From Cantharellus purpuraceus (lineage: Eukaryota; Basidiomycota; Agaricomycetes; Cantharellales; Hydnaceae): a DNA stretch of 64,000 nt. A program made the position numbers and the translations under genes. Below are positions 11,401 to 20,860 of the stretch, piece by piece (position 1 is the stretch's first letter; each line of letters starts with the position of its first letter). The notes under the pieces were generated by a model, which ran no database searches, was not told where the DNA came from, and saw nothing but the letters and a program-made list of their open reading frames with translations. The stretch lies in contig JALBUN010000010.1 of assembly GCA_025174535.1 (NCBI GenBank), positions 1,736,001-1,800,000 of the forward strand, given 5' to 3'.

Positions 11401-12347
11401 AACTCCTTCTGCTCATTTGGGGACATTGGATAGACCTTTGTGCTGAAGGGTTGCGCTCCTGGAGTGAGTTCAATAGCATGGTCCCACAGTTTTCGAGGTG
11501 GAAGTTGGTCAAAGGACTCCTTTGCAAAAACATCCTTAAATCCCCAGTATGCCTTTGGGACAATCTCCTCAAAGGTTTTGACTGGAGTAGATTCTGCAGC
11601 CTTCTGTGCGAGCTGTTGAGAAACTGTTGAACCAGCATAGATATTCTCCAAGTCTTCTTCTACAAAGATAACAAATGTTTGGTCTCCCTCGTATTGGGGT
11701 TGCCCATGTGAGTTCTTGCCATTTGAAGGAGTTGTACCAAGCAAATGCTCTTTGTGTTCTGGTACTTCTCCACATGAATCAGGGCAGCGAGTCATCTGTA
11801 CCTTTCCTGTATGCCAGTCTACCTCTGGGTTGTGCTTCACAAGCCAGGTGTGCCCAACAATTATGCCAAAGGTTCCCAGGCTTGTGACTGAAAATGTGGC
11901 ACGTTCGGTATGGGTCCCATATGTGCAGATGAGATCGACTTCTTCCTTGATTGAACCTGCTTCATTTGGGGTCCCATCAATGTTATAAACAGGTATGGCA
12001 TGTGGTAGAGGGCGTGTTTGAAGTTTCTCTGCTTTGACATATTCTGCATCAATGAACATTCCTGTAGTACCACTATCGAGGAGTGCATCCACGGCTAGAG
12101 GGTATCCAGTGTCTACCGAGTGGATTTTCATGGGAATTCTTGTACATCGACGGATGTCTGCAGATCAAAGGTAGAGACGAGGAGGGTCATCATGTTTAGC
12201 TGGAAGTTGAGAAGGGTTTTCAGGCATGGCTGTTTTGGTTTCAGTCTGATGGACAAGGGAGTGTGCGTGTAACATATCGCTTGTGAGCCCTACAGTACAT
12301 GATTCAAGAACTGAAAACCGGTTTGTCAGGCAGGGCATGCTCTTCAC
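8448..12347 (-). pseudogene. Element D pro-pol (protease, RT, RNase H, integrase, chromodomain), broken by TGA stops
   Basis: On the minus strand the pol frame runs from about 12347 to a stop at 8448. Order of domains: aspartic protease (LLDSGTTG), reverse transcriptase (VVFMDDILIF active site, plus 10964-10990), RNase H (LETDASAYATGAVL), zinc-binding integrase N terminus (HDTHITGHPGRWRTT ... CDLCNRTK), integrase core (VDLIVELP, SDRGTQF, QTDGQTERVNQ, the D,D,E residues all present) and a chromodomain (EYEVEKILDSR ... EYLVCWKGYG). The frame is interrupted by four in-frame stops, all TGA: near 12163, after HRPG near 10210, near 9968 and near 9530. The segments between are intact (639, 120 and 354 codons). 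This element encoded replication enzymes but can no longer make them without readthrough. Confidence 0.88.
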
Positions 12348-13486
12348 TGCTGACTGGCCTGAAAATCCTGCTTCTCCTCTTGCTTTGGAATTACTGCCTT
12401 CTGCGCTTCTTCCTTGGCCTTCAGTGCAGCTGCTACTGACTCTGATATCATGCCTGCAATTGCTGTTTGTGTGAGATCAGCTCGGATACATTCCTTGCGT
12501 GGTTCAGGGCATGCTGGGGATATATGGCCACGCTTTCCACAGTTATAGCATGTCCGAGTCTCAATGCGATGACGGTTGGAGTCAATATCCATAGGTGCAG
12601 CACCATTAAAGGTTGCCAAGGTAGTTGGTACAGAGATGACCGGAGTGCTGTGAGGGTGGGATGGGGTAGAGCGGGCAGGAGTGAGGGAAGTCTGAGCACG
12701 TCTCACTTCTAGAAGATGACGGTGGTTGCGGTCAATTTGACAGGCCGCTTCCTTCCATGCCTTGAGATCAGACGGGAGGGATGGCTGTGCATGGATCTTG
12801 TCAAGAATCATTGCAGGGAGCCCTCGGGCATAGGCATCTTCCAGTGCTGCATCATTAAACCCAGTCCTTCCTGCTAGTATCTCAAACTGTGCTGTGTATT
12901 CATCCGCTGACATGCCAGGTGTCATCCTAAGATCGTGTAGCTTTGTTCGTGCTGTTCGAGAGCGGTCAGGGTCCCCAAAAGCGTTCTCCACTTGCTTAAT
13001 GAATTCCTCCAAGGTGGAGAGCGGTGAGGTCCTGTCAATGACTGCCTGTGTCTCATTGTGCGCCCATACTTCAGCAGAACCTCCTGTCATAAAAGAGAGG
13101 GCATAGAGGATCTTGGTCCGCTCATCTGGGAAAGATGTAGGCTGGACTGCAATGGCAAGCCTGATAGAGCGAATGAAACCTTCCGTCTCTGCACGATCTC
13201 CATTGAATTTGGCTGGTTCAGCTGCCCTTATTGGGCGAACGGATGACGATGTAGGAGAAGGTGTGGGAAATGAGGTGGTCTGAGAGATGGTCTGTGCTGC
13301 AGCGATGGCGGCAGCAGTGGCAGCATCTGCTAGGTTGTTCTGGACATTGGCGAACTGGCTTTGGAGGTGCTGGTTCTGGAGTTGCAGCTGCTGGAGCTGC
13401 TGCGCCTGGGTGTTGAACAACGCTCGCAGAAAGCCACCACTTTCACCTAGAGTGTCCCAATAGGCTTCAGGGAGCTGATCGGTCAT
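12344..13486 (-). CDS. Element D gag with zinc knuckle
   Basis: 380 codons, intact. A glutamine-rich coiled-coil-like segment (QAQQLQQLQLQNQ) and an Ala-rich stretch come first, then a capsid-like core (AEPAKFNGDRAETEGFI to LPAMILDKI), then a CCHC zinc knuckle CYNCGKRGHISPAC near residue 315 and a charged tail. Gag forms the virus-like particle and packages element RNA. Its stop at 12344 overlaps the pol frame, which lies in the -1 register, so pol was probably expressed by -1 frameshifting or readthrough. Confidence 0.88.
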   Translation of the reverse strand: MTDQLPEAYWDTLGESGGFLRALFNTQAQQLQQLQLQNQHLQSQFANVQNNLADAATAAAIAAAQTISQTTSFPTPSPTSSSVRPIRAAEPAKFNGDRAETEGFIRSIRLAIAVQPTSFPDERTKILYALSFMTGGSAEVWAHNETQAVIDRTSPLSTLEEFIKQVENAFGDPDRSRTARTKLHDLRMTPGMSADEYTAQFEILAGRTGFNDAALEDAYARGLPAMILDKIHAQPSLPSDLKAWKEAACQIDRNHRHLLEVRRAQTSLTPARSTPSHPHSTPVISVPTTLATFNGAAPMDIDSNRHRIETRTCYNCGKRGHISPACPEPRKECIRADLTQTAIAGMISESVAAALKAKEEAQKAVIPKQEEKQDFQASQQ

Positions 13487-13554
13487 GGTATCGGTGAAGT
13501 AGTTAATAGGGAAAGTGTTATGAGGTGTGGGGTCATCTTATGAGCTTGATCTTC

Positions 13555-13916
13555 TGTGAGGGCGACACTGATGACGAGGCCACAACAACAAGATACTCAA
13601 TAAGTGAGAGCCGATAAGAAATAATGCCAGCTGGTACAGCGGATATCCTCAGTCTATACAGCTGTTTCTGATAAATACATGGGACTTACCTGGTACAGCG
13701 GATATCCTCAGAGATCAAGCTGAGGGGATCACACTGCACCAAGGCGAGTCTTTATACTAAATGATGGAGACGGATAGGAGAACCAAGATAGGGGAGGAAA
13801 GATAGGGGAAGTGATAGGGGCAATGAAATAGGGGAGACGCACCCTGACAGGCTGCGCTGATAGGGGTGTCAAGAGAAAATACTAAAAATAGAATATGACT
13901 TATTTGAACCCTGACA
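13555..13916 (-). repeat. 5' LTR of element D
   Basis: 362 bp, the partner of 6046-6407 with one visible difference. It is followed by target duplication GGTAA at 13917-13921. Confidence 0.93.
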
Positions 13917-14048
13917 GGTAAGCAATAATTAATCACATTACACCCATGTGACATAGTCAGTGGAAAAATTCTCAATAAAGAATTTTCAAGCTCAGCCATA
14001 AAAGGCTAGTGGTGTTTCTTCAAACCACCACAATCCCCCTCCATCAAA

Positions 14049-16586
14049 ATGTCATCTCTCAGAAAGGAGATGATGGATGCTCAAGATGAGCATCCAATGG
14101 AAGTTGAACAAATGTTACACACTAGGTCCGATTGGGGGTCGGAGTTTGGGCTGGAGTTTGGGTCGGAGGTTGGGTTGGAGTCGGAGCATGTTGTGGGGGT
14201 CGGGACGGACTTGGCTTCAGCTTATGTGCTGTGCCCTCACTAGATTTTGGAGATGGAGTACGACTTAGAGAGTTAGGATCAGACTTAGGAACTAGGTGTG
14301 ATTTGATATTTGAACTGGGGAATGAAGTCCCCAGTCGGGCAACTTAAATACATATTTTGAAATCTAATAATAATTACTCCGGTGATGGGTCTCTGAGGCT
14401 GATGGCCTCGCATGAGTATGTCTGAGTCTGACGGGGATGGATGTCCGGGTTCCTATGGTGATGCTGATGCATCAATCGGAACTGGAGACGGATGGGCGGA
14501 ATCAGCGGTGACGATCGGACAGGGAGATGGAGATGGTGGTTTCCAAATGGAGTATAGATTTCATATGCGCGGGGATCTGAGTGGATTGGACGGGGATCTG
14601 GACGTTAATGAATATAGTCATAACAACAAACTTCCACAGTGGCAGCACTGGCAATGAGTGCTGCAGATATGATCAGAGGTGATCAAGATGAGATGACCTG
14701 GAAAATTGGCAGATGGCATGGTGGCACTGCCATCCATTACCCTCACAGTCATCAAGATGAGATGACCTGGAAAATCAGCAGATGGCACAGTGGCACTGCC
14801 ATCCATCACCCTCATGGGTGCAACAAGTGCAACACATATGTGTCGCACTTAATCAAGGCCCAAAATGGAGGCCAACTATATCTTTCCACCACTTCAGTGG
14901 AAAGGGCATTAAGAGTCATGTGGCTGCAACTTATATGTGACATCAAAGATGATGTTGTGACACCTTATCATGAAGACTATGATAAGATGGACAAGGATAA
15001 CTCAGACCTGTTTGCACAGGTCCAAGAACTCAAAGGACTTCTCAACAATGAGAAGTCCAAAGTAACTTATCTCAGAGATGAGTTAAAAACACTGAAGGAG
15101 GCTGCTGATAGAGCACCTCCTACATTCAAGACCAAGCTCACAATGGTGTGCTTGGCCCCAGTAGCATCACTATCGCATGCTACGGCAGGCAAATCATTGC
15201 CTGCCATTATGCCATCACAACCCATGGCTTCATCATCACGGGAAACAATTGATCTCACCAAAGAGGATGATCTCCCAAGCAAATTGCCTCAGGTCAACCC
15301 TCGAGGGTTCAAGGGTCAAGATTGGGACAACACTGACCCAATCTGGGAAGGATACGACCACAATCATGGTCTCCTCCTGGCTAGCATCCCCAAGGGTGCT
15401 AAGCAACCAGGCAAACTCAAAGAGTTTGCCCTATCAGAAATTGAAGCTGAGATTGATCAGCTTCGAAAGGAACATATAGCTGGTGACACCACCCGTACCT
15501 TAAAAGGCCCAGTGTTGAAGACACTGGAAGAAGCCCAGCATATGAATTATCACAAATGCTGGGTCAATTTCAGGCATGCTCTCAAGCATGCCAATGCAGG
15601 GAAATCATTCCCCAAATGGGCACTGTGGTTCATGACTGTGGCTGACCCTCCCAGAGCAGTCACTGTCCACCTGCTGCAACCTCTGGGCAAGTCCACCCCT
15701 ATCAGGGCAGACTGGTTCGACATCTGCGATACAGACACTCTGGAGTTTGTATCACTCCATAAAAAGGCATTGGCCATGCTGTTTGCAGAACAGACTGTAC
15801 TGATGTGCAGAGTCATCAAGAGAATGACTCTGCTGGCTTGCACTGATAATGCGAGTCTTATCGTCACTCTACCAACCACACTGATAGACACACTTGCCCT
15901 CATACAGGGGTGGCAAGTAAACCCTAATGGGGTCCTCCCAGCCATCTGACAGGAGTTGGATGGCACCATGAACTTGTCCGATATGGACATCTAAATATAG
16001 CTACAAAAAACCACTCCCAAGAAAGGTTCTTCTGCATTTAAGAAGAACCTCTGGACTATGTTCCAGAATCCTGGCCACTGGGGATTATTGACCAGTGGTC
16101 AAAAGTTCTCACCAACTCTTGGTGACACCTTTTGTGCTTCAGTCACTGGAGCATATGATTGGGGGAATCGCTCCCCCAAAGAACATACTGAATTAGAGCT
16201 TGTGCTCTGGTTTGGGCAATCAGGGGGCATCACCCCTGATCACACTGCTATATTAGAGGAGTTTGCTAAACACATTGCCTCTGGAGCAGCTTTTAACCAG
16301 CCTGCTAGGGTTGGTAAGTGAAAGCAGGAGACTCAGGGAGTCTCCCAAGTGGCTCATAAAGCTGCTAAACACTCTCTTGCTGAGCATTTAGGTCACAATC
16401 AACTTAATTGTGAACTCAATCGGGATGCTACAGTAGCAATTGCATCCTCCTCATCCATTCAAGTGGATGAGGATACTGCAACCACATTGGGGATGACTGA
16501 GAGCCATCCCCCTCCAGAACCATATGAACAAGATGACCATATGGACACTGAGTCATCAGAACAGCTTCATAAGGAGCTGTACAATT
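14049..16586 (+). pseudogene. Third ORF of family G, copy L (unknown function)
   Basis: The ATG at 14049 opens a frame that, once the nested LTR-I (14113-14625) and one target duplication are removed, runs in phase to a TGA at 15947 (about 460 residues). Similar coding sequence continues in other frames to 16586 (LYN stop), so the original protein was probably 600 residues or more. Visible segments: an acidic N terminus (MMDAQDEHPMEVEQ), a duplicated DEMTWKI block, a coiled-coil region (DLFAQVQELKGLLNNEKSK), a Thr/Ser-rich linker with ETIDLTKEDDL, and a conserved core around KWALWFMTVADPPRAV. No known domain recognised. It is not gag or pol, which are separate in this family. The DNA is packed with short inverted repeats. 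It ends just before a polypurine tract and the LTR. Confidence 0.7.
14113..14625 (+). mobile_element. Solo LTR of family I
   Basis: 513 bp, TGTTACACACTAGG to TATAGTCATAACA, flanked by the perfect target duplication ACAAA (14108-14112 and 14626-14630). The empty site is seen in G copy R near 51970. It contains the hairpin ACTGGGGA/TCCCCAGT. Confidence 0.92.
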
Positions 16587-16630
16587 AAGAAGCACTGAAT
16601 AAGATTGTGTCTCATTTAAAAAGGGGAGGG

Positions 16631-16899
16631 TGTAAGTACCCAGGGTACTTACTATAGTATATAATTATATAGTTATAATTAATGTATGCAGCATTCCATT
16701 AAGGAATGCTGTCCTCTTGGTAGATATATGCACCCATAGGGTGCATATGTATAGTTATTATGTAAGCCACTGGACCCAAGTACATGTGTGGGTCCACATG
16801 TAGTAGACAGAGTTAACTACCACACTGTACAACACATTGCCCAATGAATATACTTGGTTGAGTTCTGTGCAATGGTGTGAACTAAGACACCCATTTACA
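16631..16899 (+). repeat. 3' LTR of family G (copy L) with polypurine tract
   Basis: Preceded by the purine run AAAAAGGGGAGGG, then TGTAAGTACCC... to CATTTACA, 269 bp. It holds four successive hairpins: 16633-16651 (9-bp stem, one-base loop), 16689-16711 (9 bp), 16726-16748 (10 bp) and TGGACCCA/TGGGTCCA. The paired copies are 39687-39945 and 55359-55618. Confidence 0.85.
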
Positions 16900-17222
16900 A
16901 TGGTGCCCTTGAGGTAGGACATGGTGAAAGTGACCTTTGCCTGATTGGATGTAAAAGTGTTAGGGCAGTCATGGAAGTTCAACTGGCATTGCACCAGGAA
17001 CAGTTGAAGTTTGCATGGATTGGAGCCATTGAAGGGATTGGGTTCCTGGACCTTGTTCTGGGATTTAGGAGCTTGTGGGGTACAGATACTGCTGGTGAGC
17101 AGAGAGATGGCTTGCACCAGATTCAGGGAGGGCAGGGTGTCATCCTCTTCATCAACAGCCTCTATGTGGCCTGTCAGCTCTTCAACAACCTCAGGGATGG
17201 TGTTGATGCTGGGAGCGGGCAC
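16900..17222 (-). pseudogene. Ty3/gypsy gag remnant
   Basis: On the minus strand a fragment of a capsid-type gag: PNPFNGSNPCKLQLFLVQ, then LNFHDCPNTF and AKVTFTMSYLKGT, the conserved pattern of fungal Ty3/gypsy gag capsids. It stops abruptly at the G LTR end (16899) and is bounded on the other side by an LTR-I. It belongs to another element into which the G copy L was inserted or joined. Confidence 0.65.
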
Positions 17223-17301
17223 CTTGACGGTTCATGCATGTTTGGAATTGGTGGTGGATTGTGGCATTGGGGTAGAAGTGAATATGGCAGTTCAAATATA
17301 C

Positions 17302-17826
17302 TGTTATGCACTTGGTCCAATGGGGTTGGAACCTGGATCAGAGTTTGGGGTTGGAGTTAGAGTGGGTGCCAGGGAGCATTGTGAGGTCAGAACAGACTTG
17401 GCTTCAGCTTATGTGCTGCACCCTCACTAATACCTGTGTCTGAGGTTTTGGAGACAGGGTACAACTTAGATATTTCAGATCAGCTTAGGAGCTAGGCATG
17501 ATTCAATATTCAAACTGGGGAATGAAGTCCCCAGTAGTACAACTTAAATACATGTTCAAAATCTAATAATAATTACTCCAGTGATGAATCTCCAAGGCTG
17601 ATGGCCTTATGTGAATATGTCTGAGTCTGATGGGGACAGATGTCCAGGTTCCTATGGTGATGCTGATGCATCAATTGGAACTGGAGGTGGATGAGTGAGA
17701 TCAATGGTGACAATTAGACAGACTGATGGAGATGTGATGGTTTCCAAATGGAGTATAGATTTCATATGCATGGGGATCTGGGTGGATTGGATGAGGAGCT
17801 GGGCATTAATTAATATAGTCATAACA
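17302..17826 (+). mobile_element. LTR of family I without target duplication
   Basis: 525 bp, TGTTATGCACTTGG to TATAGTCATAACA. The flanks differ (TATAC left, ACAGC right). The left side is gag remnant on the minus strand and the right side is G pol on the plus strand, so this LTR marks a rearrangement junction rather than a simple insertion. Confidence 0.8.
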
Positions 17827-18339
17827 ACAGCAGCAGTTGCCCAAAGGTGACTGCTTAAGAAGAAAGAGAGCAGAGTGTTGGAAGGTGATGCACTCAATGT
17901 TCAAGTAGAATCATTGAATGATGATTCTAAGTCCTCCACAGAAGCAGAGGACATTGAAGTCATGTCACCAAATGATAATGGAACACCATTGTAATTCCAT
18001 GCTGAACATGGGATCAACCTTGTACAAATTGTACAAGGTACATATAGAAAGGATACTGTCCTTTCTAAGGTGCTAAAAGCACCTAAAGATCTTGCACAAT
18101 TTAGCATGCCTGATGGTCTTATATAGACCAAGAACCTATACAGATGCAATGTTGTCTGTATACCCCATTCAGCATTTCTGAAGGGGAGGAGGCTGGTTGA
18201 AATAATAATTGACCATGCACACCAAGTAGTTAGCCACTTTGGTCAACTAAATTATATTTGAAGGCCATATTGGTGACCAGGCATAGCCACCATTGTCAAA
18301 TTGTTCTGCATTTCATCCATGAAGTGCCAAATGAATAAA

Positions 18340-18904
18340 GACACTTGTTCGGAATCATGTCAGTATACAATATTCTGATGTATAGGAGATATACATCAGG
18401 ATTTCAATGATACATAAAGCCAGGGAGTTACAATTTGGATATCTTAAAAGATTTCGGATGTGTGAAATTTTCATAAATATAAACATATATTCTATATTTT
18501 AACAAACTTTAAAAGATGAGATATTTGGTTGAGATGAACATAATCATTTACATGGATATAATAGGAATGTCTGTATTAATATAATTGGTATTATATAGGG
18601 TATTTAGATATACAAATACCAGGTGGGGATTAAAGATAGTTCAAATTATGTTACAAGTATTGTATAAGAAAGGATCCATGATATTTGGATATTCCCTCAA
18701 GAGAGTTGCCACCACTAAATGGGGAAAAAACAATTATTTTTGAGAATTATGCCAAAATATCACAATATGTTTTAATCTAGTATATTGTGTAAAATTTGAG
18801 AATCATGTTGAAATATGAAAATAAGTTTGAATTGAAGTGTATTGTATAAAATTTGAGGAAAATAGGTTGTATATACGTATTTGTTGTATTTCTGAACAAG
18901 CGTC
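18340..18904. mobile_element. MITE with GACGCTTGTTC terminal repeats (copy 1)
   Basis: 565 bp, AT-rich, no coding capacity. It starts GACACTTGTTCGGAA and ends TTCTGAACAAGCGTC, inverted repeats of 15 bp with two differences. It is flanked by AAA (18337-18339 and 18905-18907), and the empty site AATAAAGACAG exists at 49514. The second copy at 42624 has exactly the same length. A TIR ending near TTGTTCGG and 3-bp duplications recall PIF/Harbinger (Tourist-like) MITEs; this is an inference. Confidence 0.85.
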
Positions 18905-19130
18905 AAAGACAGTAGAAAGAAACCCATAGGGCTTCTTCACAGTCTGCCAGTGCTGGAGTGGCCTTGGCAATCGATAGGAATGGACTTTATGGGTCCATTG
19001 CCAAAATTGAATGACCATGACTACCTACTGGTAGTCATAGATCACTTCATGTTGCAGGTACATATAATACCTACAAACACATGTGTGACAGCAAAAGGAG
19101 TAGCATGGCTATTCCTTAAAGAACTTGTAT

Positions 19131-20562
19131 TGTATGGGAACCACCTTTTCCCTATCAAATTCCATTTATGCAGCACCAATGTGCTATTCTTTGCTTTTCC
19201 ATTCCTAAATATCCGCATATATTTGATGCTTGTACCTGGAATGGACTTATTCAAATATTCTCTATTTTTCCATATTTTTCCGGGAATATTCCATGCAGAA
19301 CTCAGCTCAGAATCATTTATTTCTGCTGTGCTACAGTTGTGGACCCATAGGCGCCCACAAACCTTCGCACAGCCGGCTCTCCCCTTTTGGACCAGGCATT
19401 TGGCCTCAATTCAAGCTCAGATGTCTCTGATCAATAAATATTCTGTAACTTAACAACCACAGCCTCTCAGGGCACTATTTTCCGTGGAGATCATCACATG
19501 ACATGTGGCTATCCATGGCTGTGCAAACCAGTGCAGAAAACAGGGTGGACACCCTTCTTTTTGCCTGATCAGTGCCTAGCTCAGGGATCAGATCAGCTGA
19601 TGGGTGATCAAATCAGGTGATTGCCTTGGAATATTCTACCCCTTTCCATAACATTCTAGCTGTTTCCTTCTATTATTAGATAGAACTTTCCAGAACCATT
19701 ATTCAGCTCCTGATCAGTGTTAGTGCTGTGATCAGATCCTGTGATTGGCTTGGAATATTCTACCCCTTTCTTCCACCTTCCACAACCTTCCAGTAGTTTC
19801 CATCTATTAATAGGTAGAATATTCCAGAAGCATTAGTCAGCCCCTGTAAATACAATATATAAGGAGGCCATTCTGCCTCTGAAAGAATAACATATCATCA
19901 TATTCTACCCATCTTCTGCACACCAGTGTGACTAGAGTGACATACAGTGTCATCCTCTATCTCAGTAACTGTTGATTACCAGTTCAAGGATCTTTTACAG
20001 TTGTGTAACTGTACTTGATTGCACTTCAAGTAGTGATATTCCTGCTTTGGGCGTGAGTGTAGTATCTGCCTCACGTGACTACGAATCTACAGGGTGAGAT
20101 TGTCTGTCGATAGTCCTGCCATTAGTGCTCTTGTTTAAGTAACTAGTGTGTACTGCCTTTGCAGAGCATTAGAAGCTTGAACTCGTGTGAAGCAGTTGCT
20201 AGACTACTTCACACATCGCTGTTACCCGCTTCTGAGTGCCACTGGTGGGACGGTTGGATTCATCCACCTACTTCCTTTAGCCTCTAAGTGCATTCCCCTC
20301 TTTTTGGAATATCTGGACCCCTAAGCGTCCGTGAACTCTAGACTCTGGAAGTCTTATTCATTTCTTGCTGCTAAGAAGCGTATTACCTTTCTGCGTATAG
20401 TCTGCATTGACCAATACAAAGGATTGTAACCAAAGTACAAGCGTTAAATCGTTTCTGGAGTTGTGCTGCAGCAGGGTTTGATATTCTTCTCAGCTGTTCA
20501 TTCACGGAATTGTGGTGATTTAGAGTTTGCCCTAACACCATAATTTTGCGGGTTCCAAAACA
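19131..20562 (+). repeat. 5' LTR of element A
   Basis: 1432 bp, TGTATGGGAACC to TTCCAAAACA. A TATA-like stretch ATATATAAGG lies near 19855. The first part has several TGATCA/CTGATCAG motifs. Confidence 0.96.
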
Positions 20563-20860
20563 TTTGGTGGACACTCTGGGAATTGCTTAAGCAGTGTCTA
20601 GAGTGTAGATTCTAAGCACCATTGCAGATATAACCCGACCTTCTATCACTAAGTCTTTACTCAATATAGTTTCTCGTAATCTGGAACAAACCGATTTGGA
20701 ATTTCCAGAAGACAAGTTCTATAGTCACACTCGTCTGCCCTCCTCCTCTAATCCTAACTCTCCTCTTTATCTAAACCCTTATCCAACACCAACTCGTATA
20801 CAAACTCGTTTTGAATCGTATCGACCTCGTGACAAGTTGACCTCATTCAAGCTGAGCAAC

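Larger units (their letters stand above)
6046..13916 (-). mobile_element. Element D, Ty3/gypsy chromovirus, 7871 bp
   Basis: A complete minus-strand LTR element bounded by 362-bp LTRs and a 5-bp target duplication GGTAA (6041-6045 and 13917-13921). The empty site exists in the other G copy near 51775. The two LTRs differ at one position that I can see (GACGCTG versus GACACTG), so the insertion is recent. Order on the minus strand: 5' LTR, gag (13486-12344), protease-RT-RNase H-integrase-chromodomain (12347-8448), a short extra ORF (8341-6461, interrupted), a polypurine tract read on the minus strand just before the 3' LTR (6408-6420), 3' LTR. A family A2 solo LTR is nested inside at 6700-8137. 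Confidence 0.93.
5763..16899 (+). mobile_element. Family G retroelement, 3' half (copy L), with nested insertions
   Basis: The 3' part of a G element: the hairpin-rich inter-ORF region (5763-6045 and 13917-14048), the third ORF and the 3' LTR (16631-16899). Element D is nested at 6046-13916 (TSD GGTAA) and a family I solo LTR at 14113-14625 (TSD ACAAA). Removing both restores a sequence colinear with the right-hand G copy at 50664-55618. The gag and pol of this copy are absent, cut off at the LTR-A junction at 5763. Confidence 0.85.

Noticed and set aside
16971..17430. Two plus-strand open frames of 129 and 139 codons
   Set aside because: They are antisense to the minus-strand gag remnant and run into LTR-I. 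The gag capsid pattern is on the minus strand.
20696..20860. Longer start for element A gag-pol
   Set aside because: The in-frame extension upstream of 20861 contains no ATG and lies in the leader, so the first ATG at 20861 is preferred.
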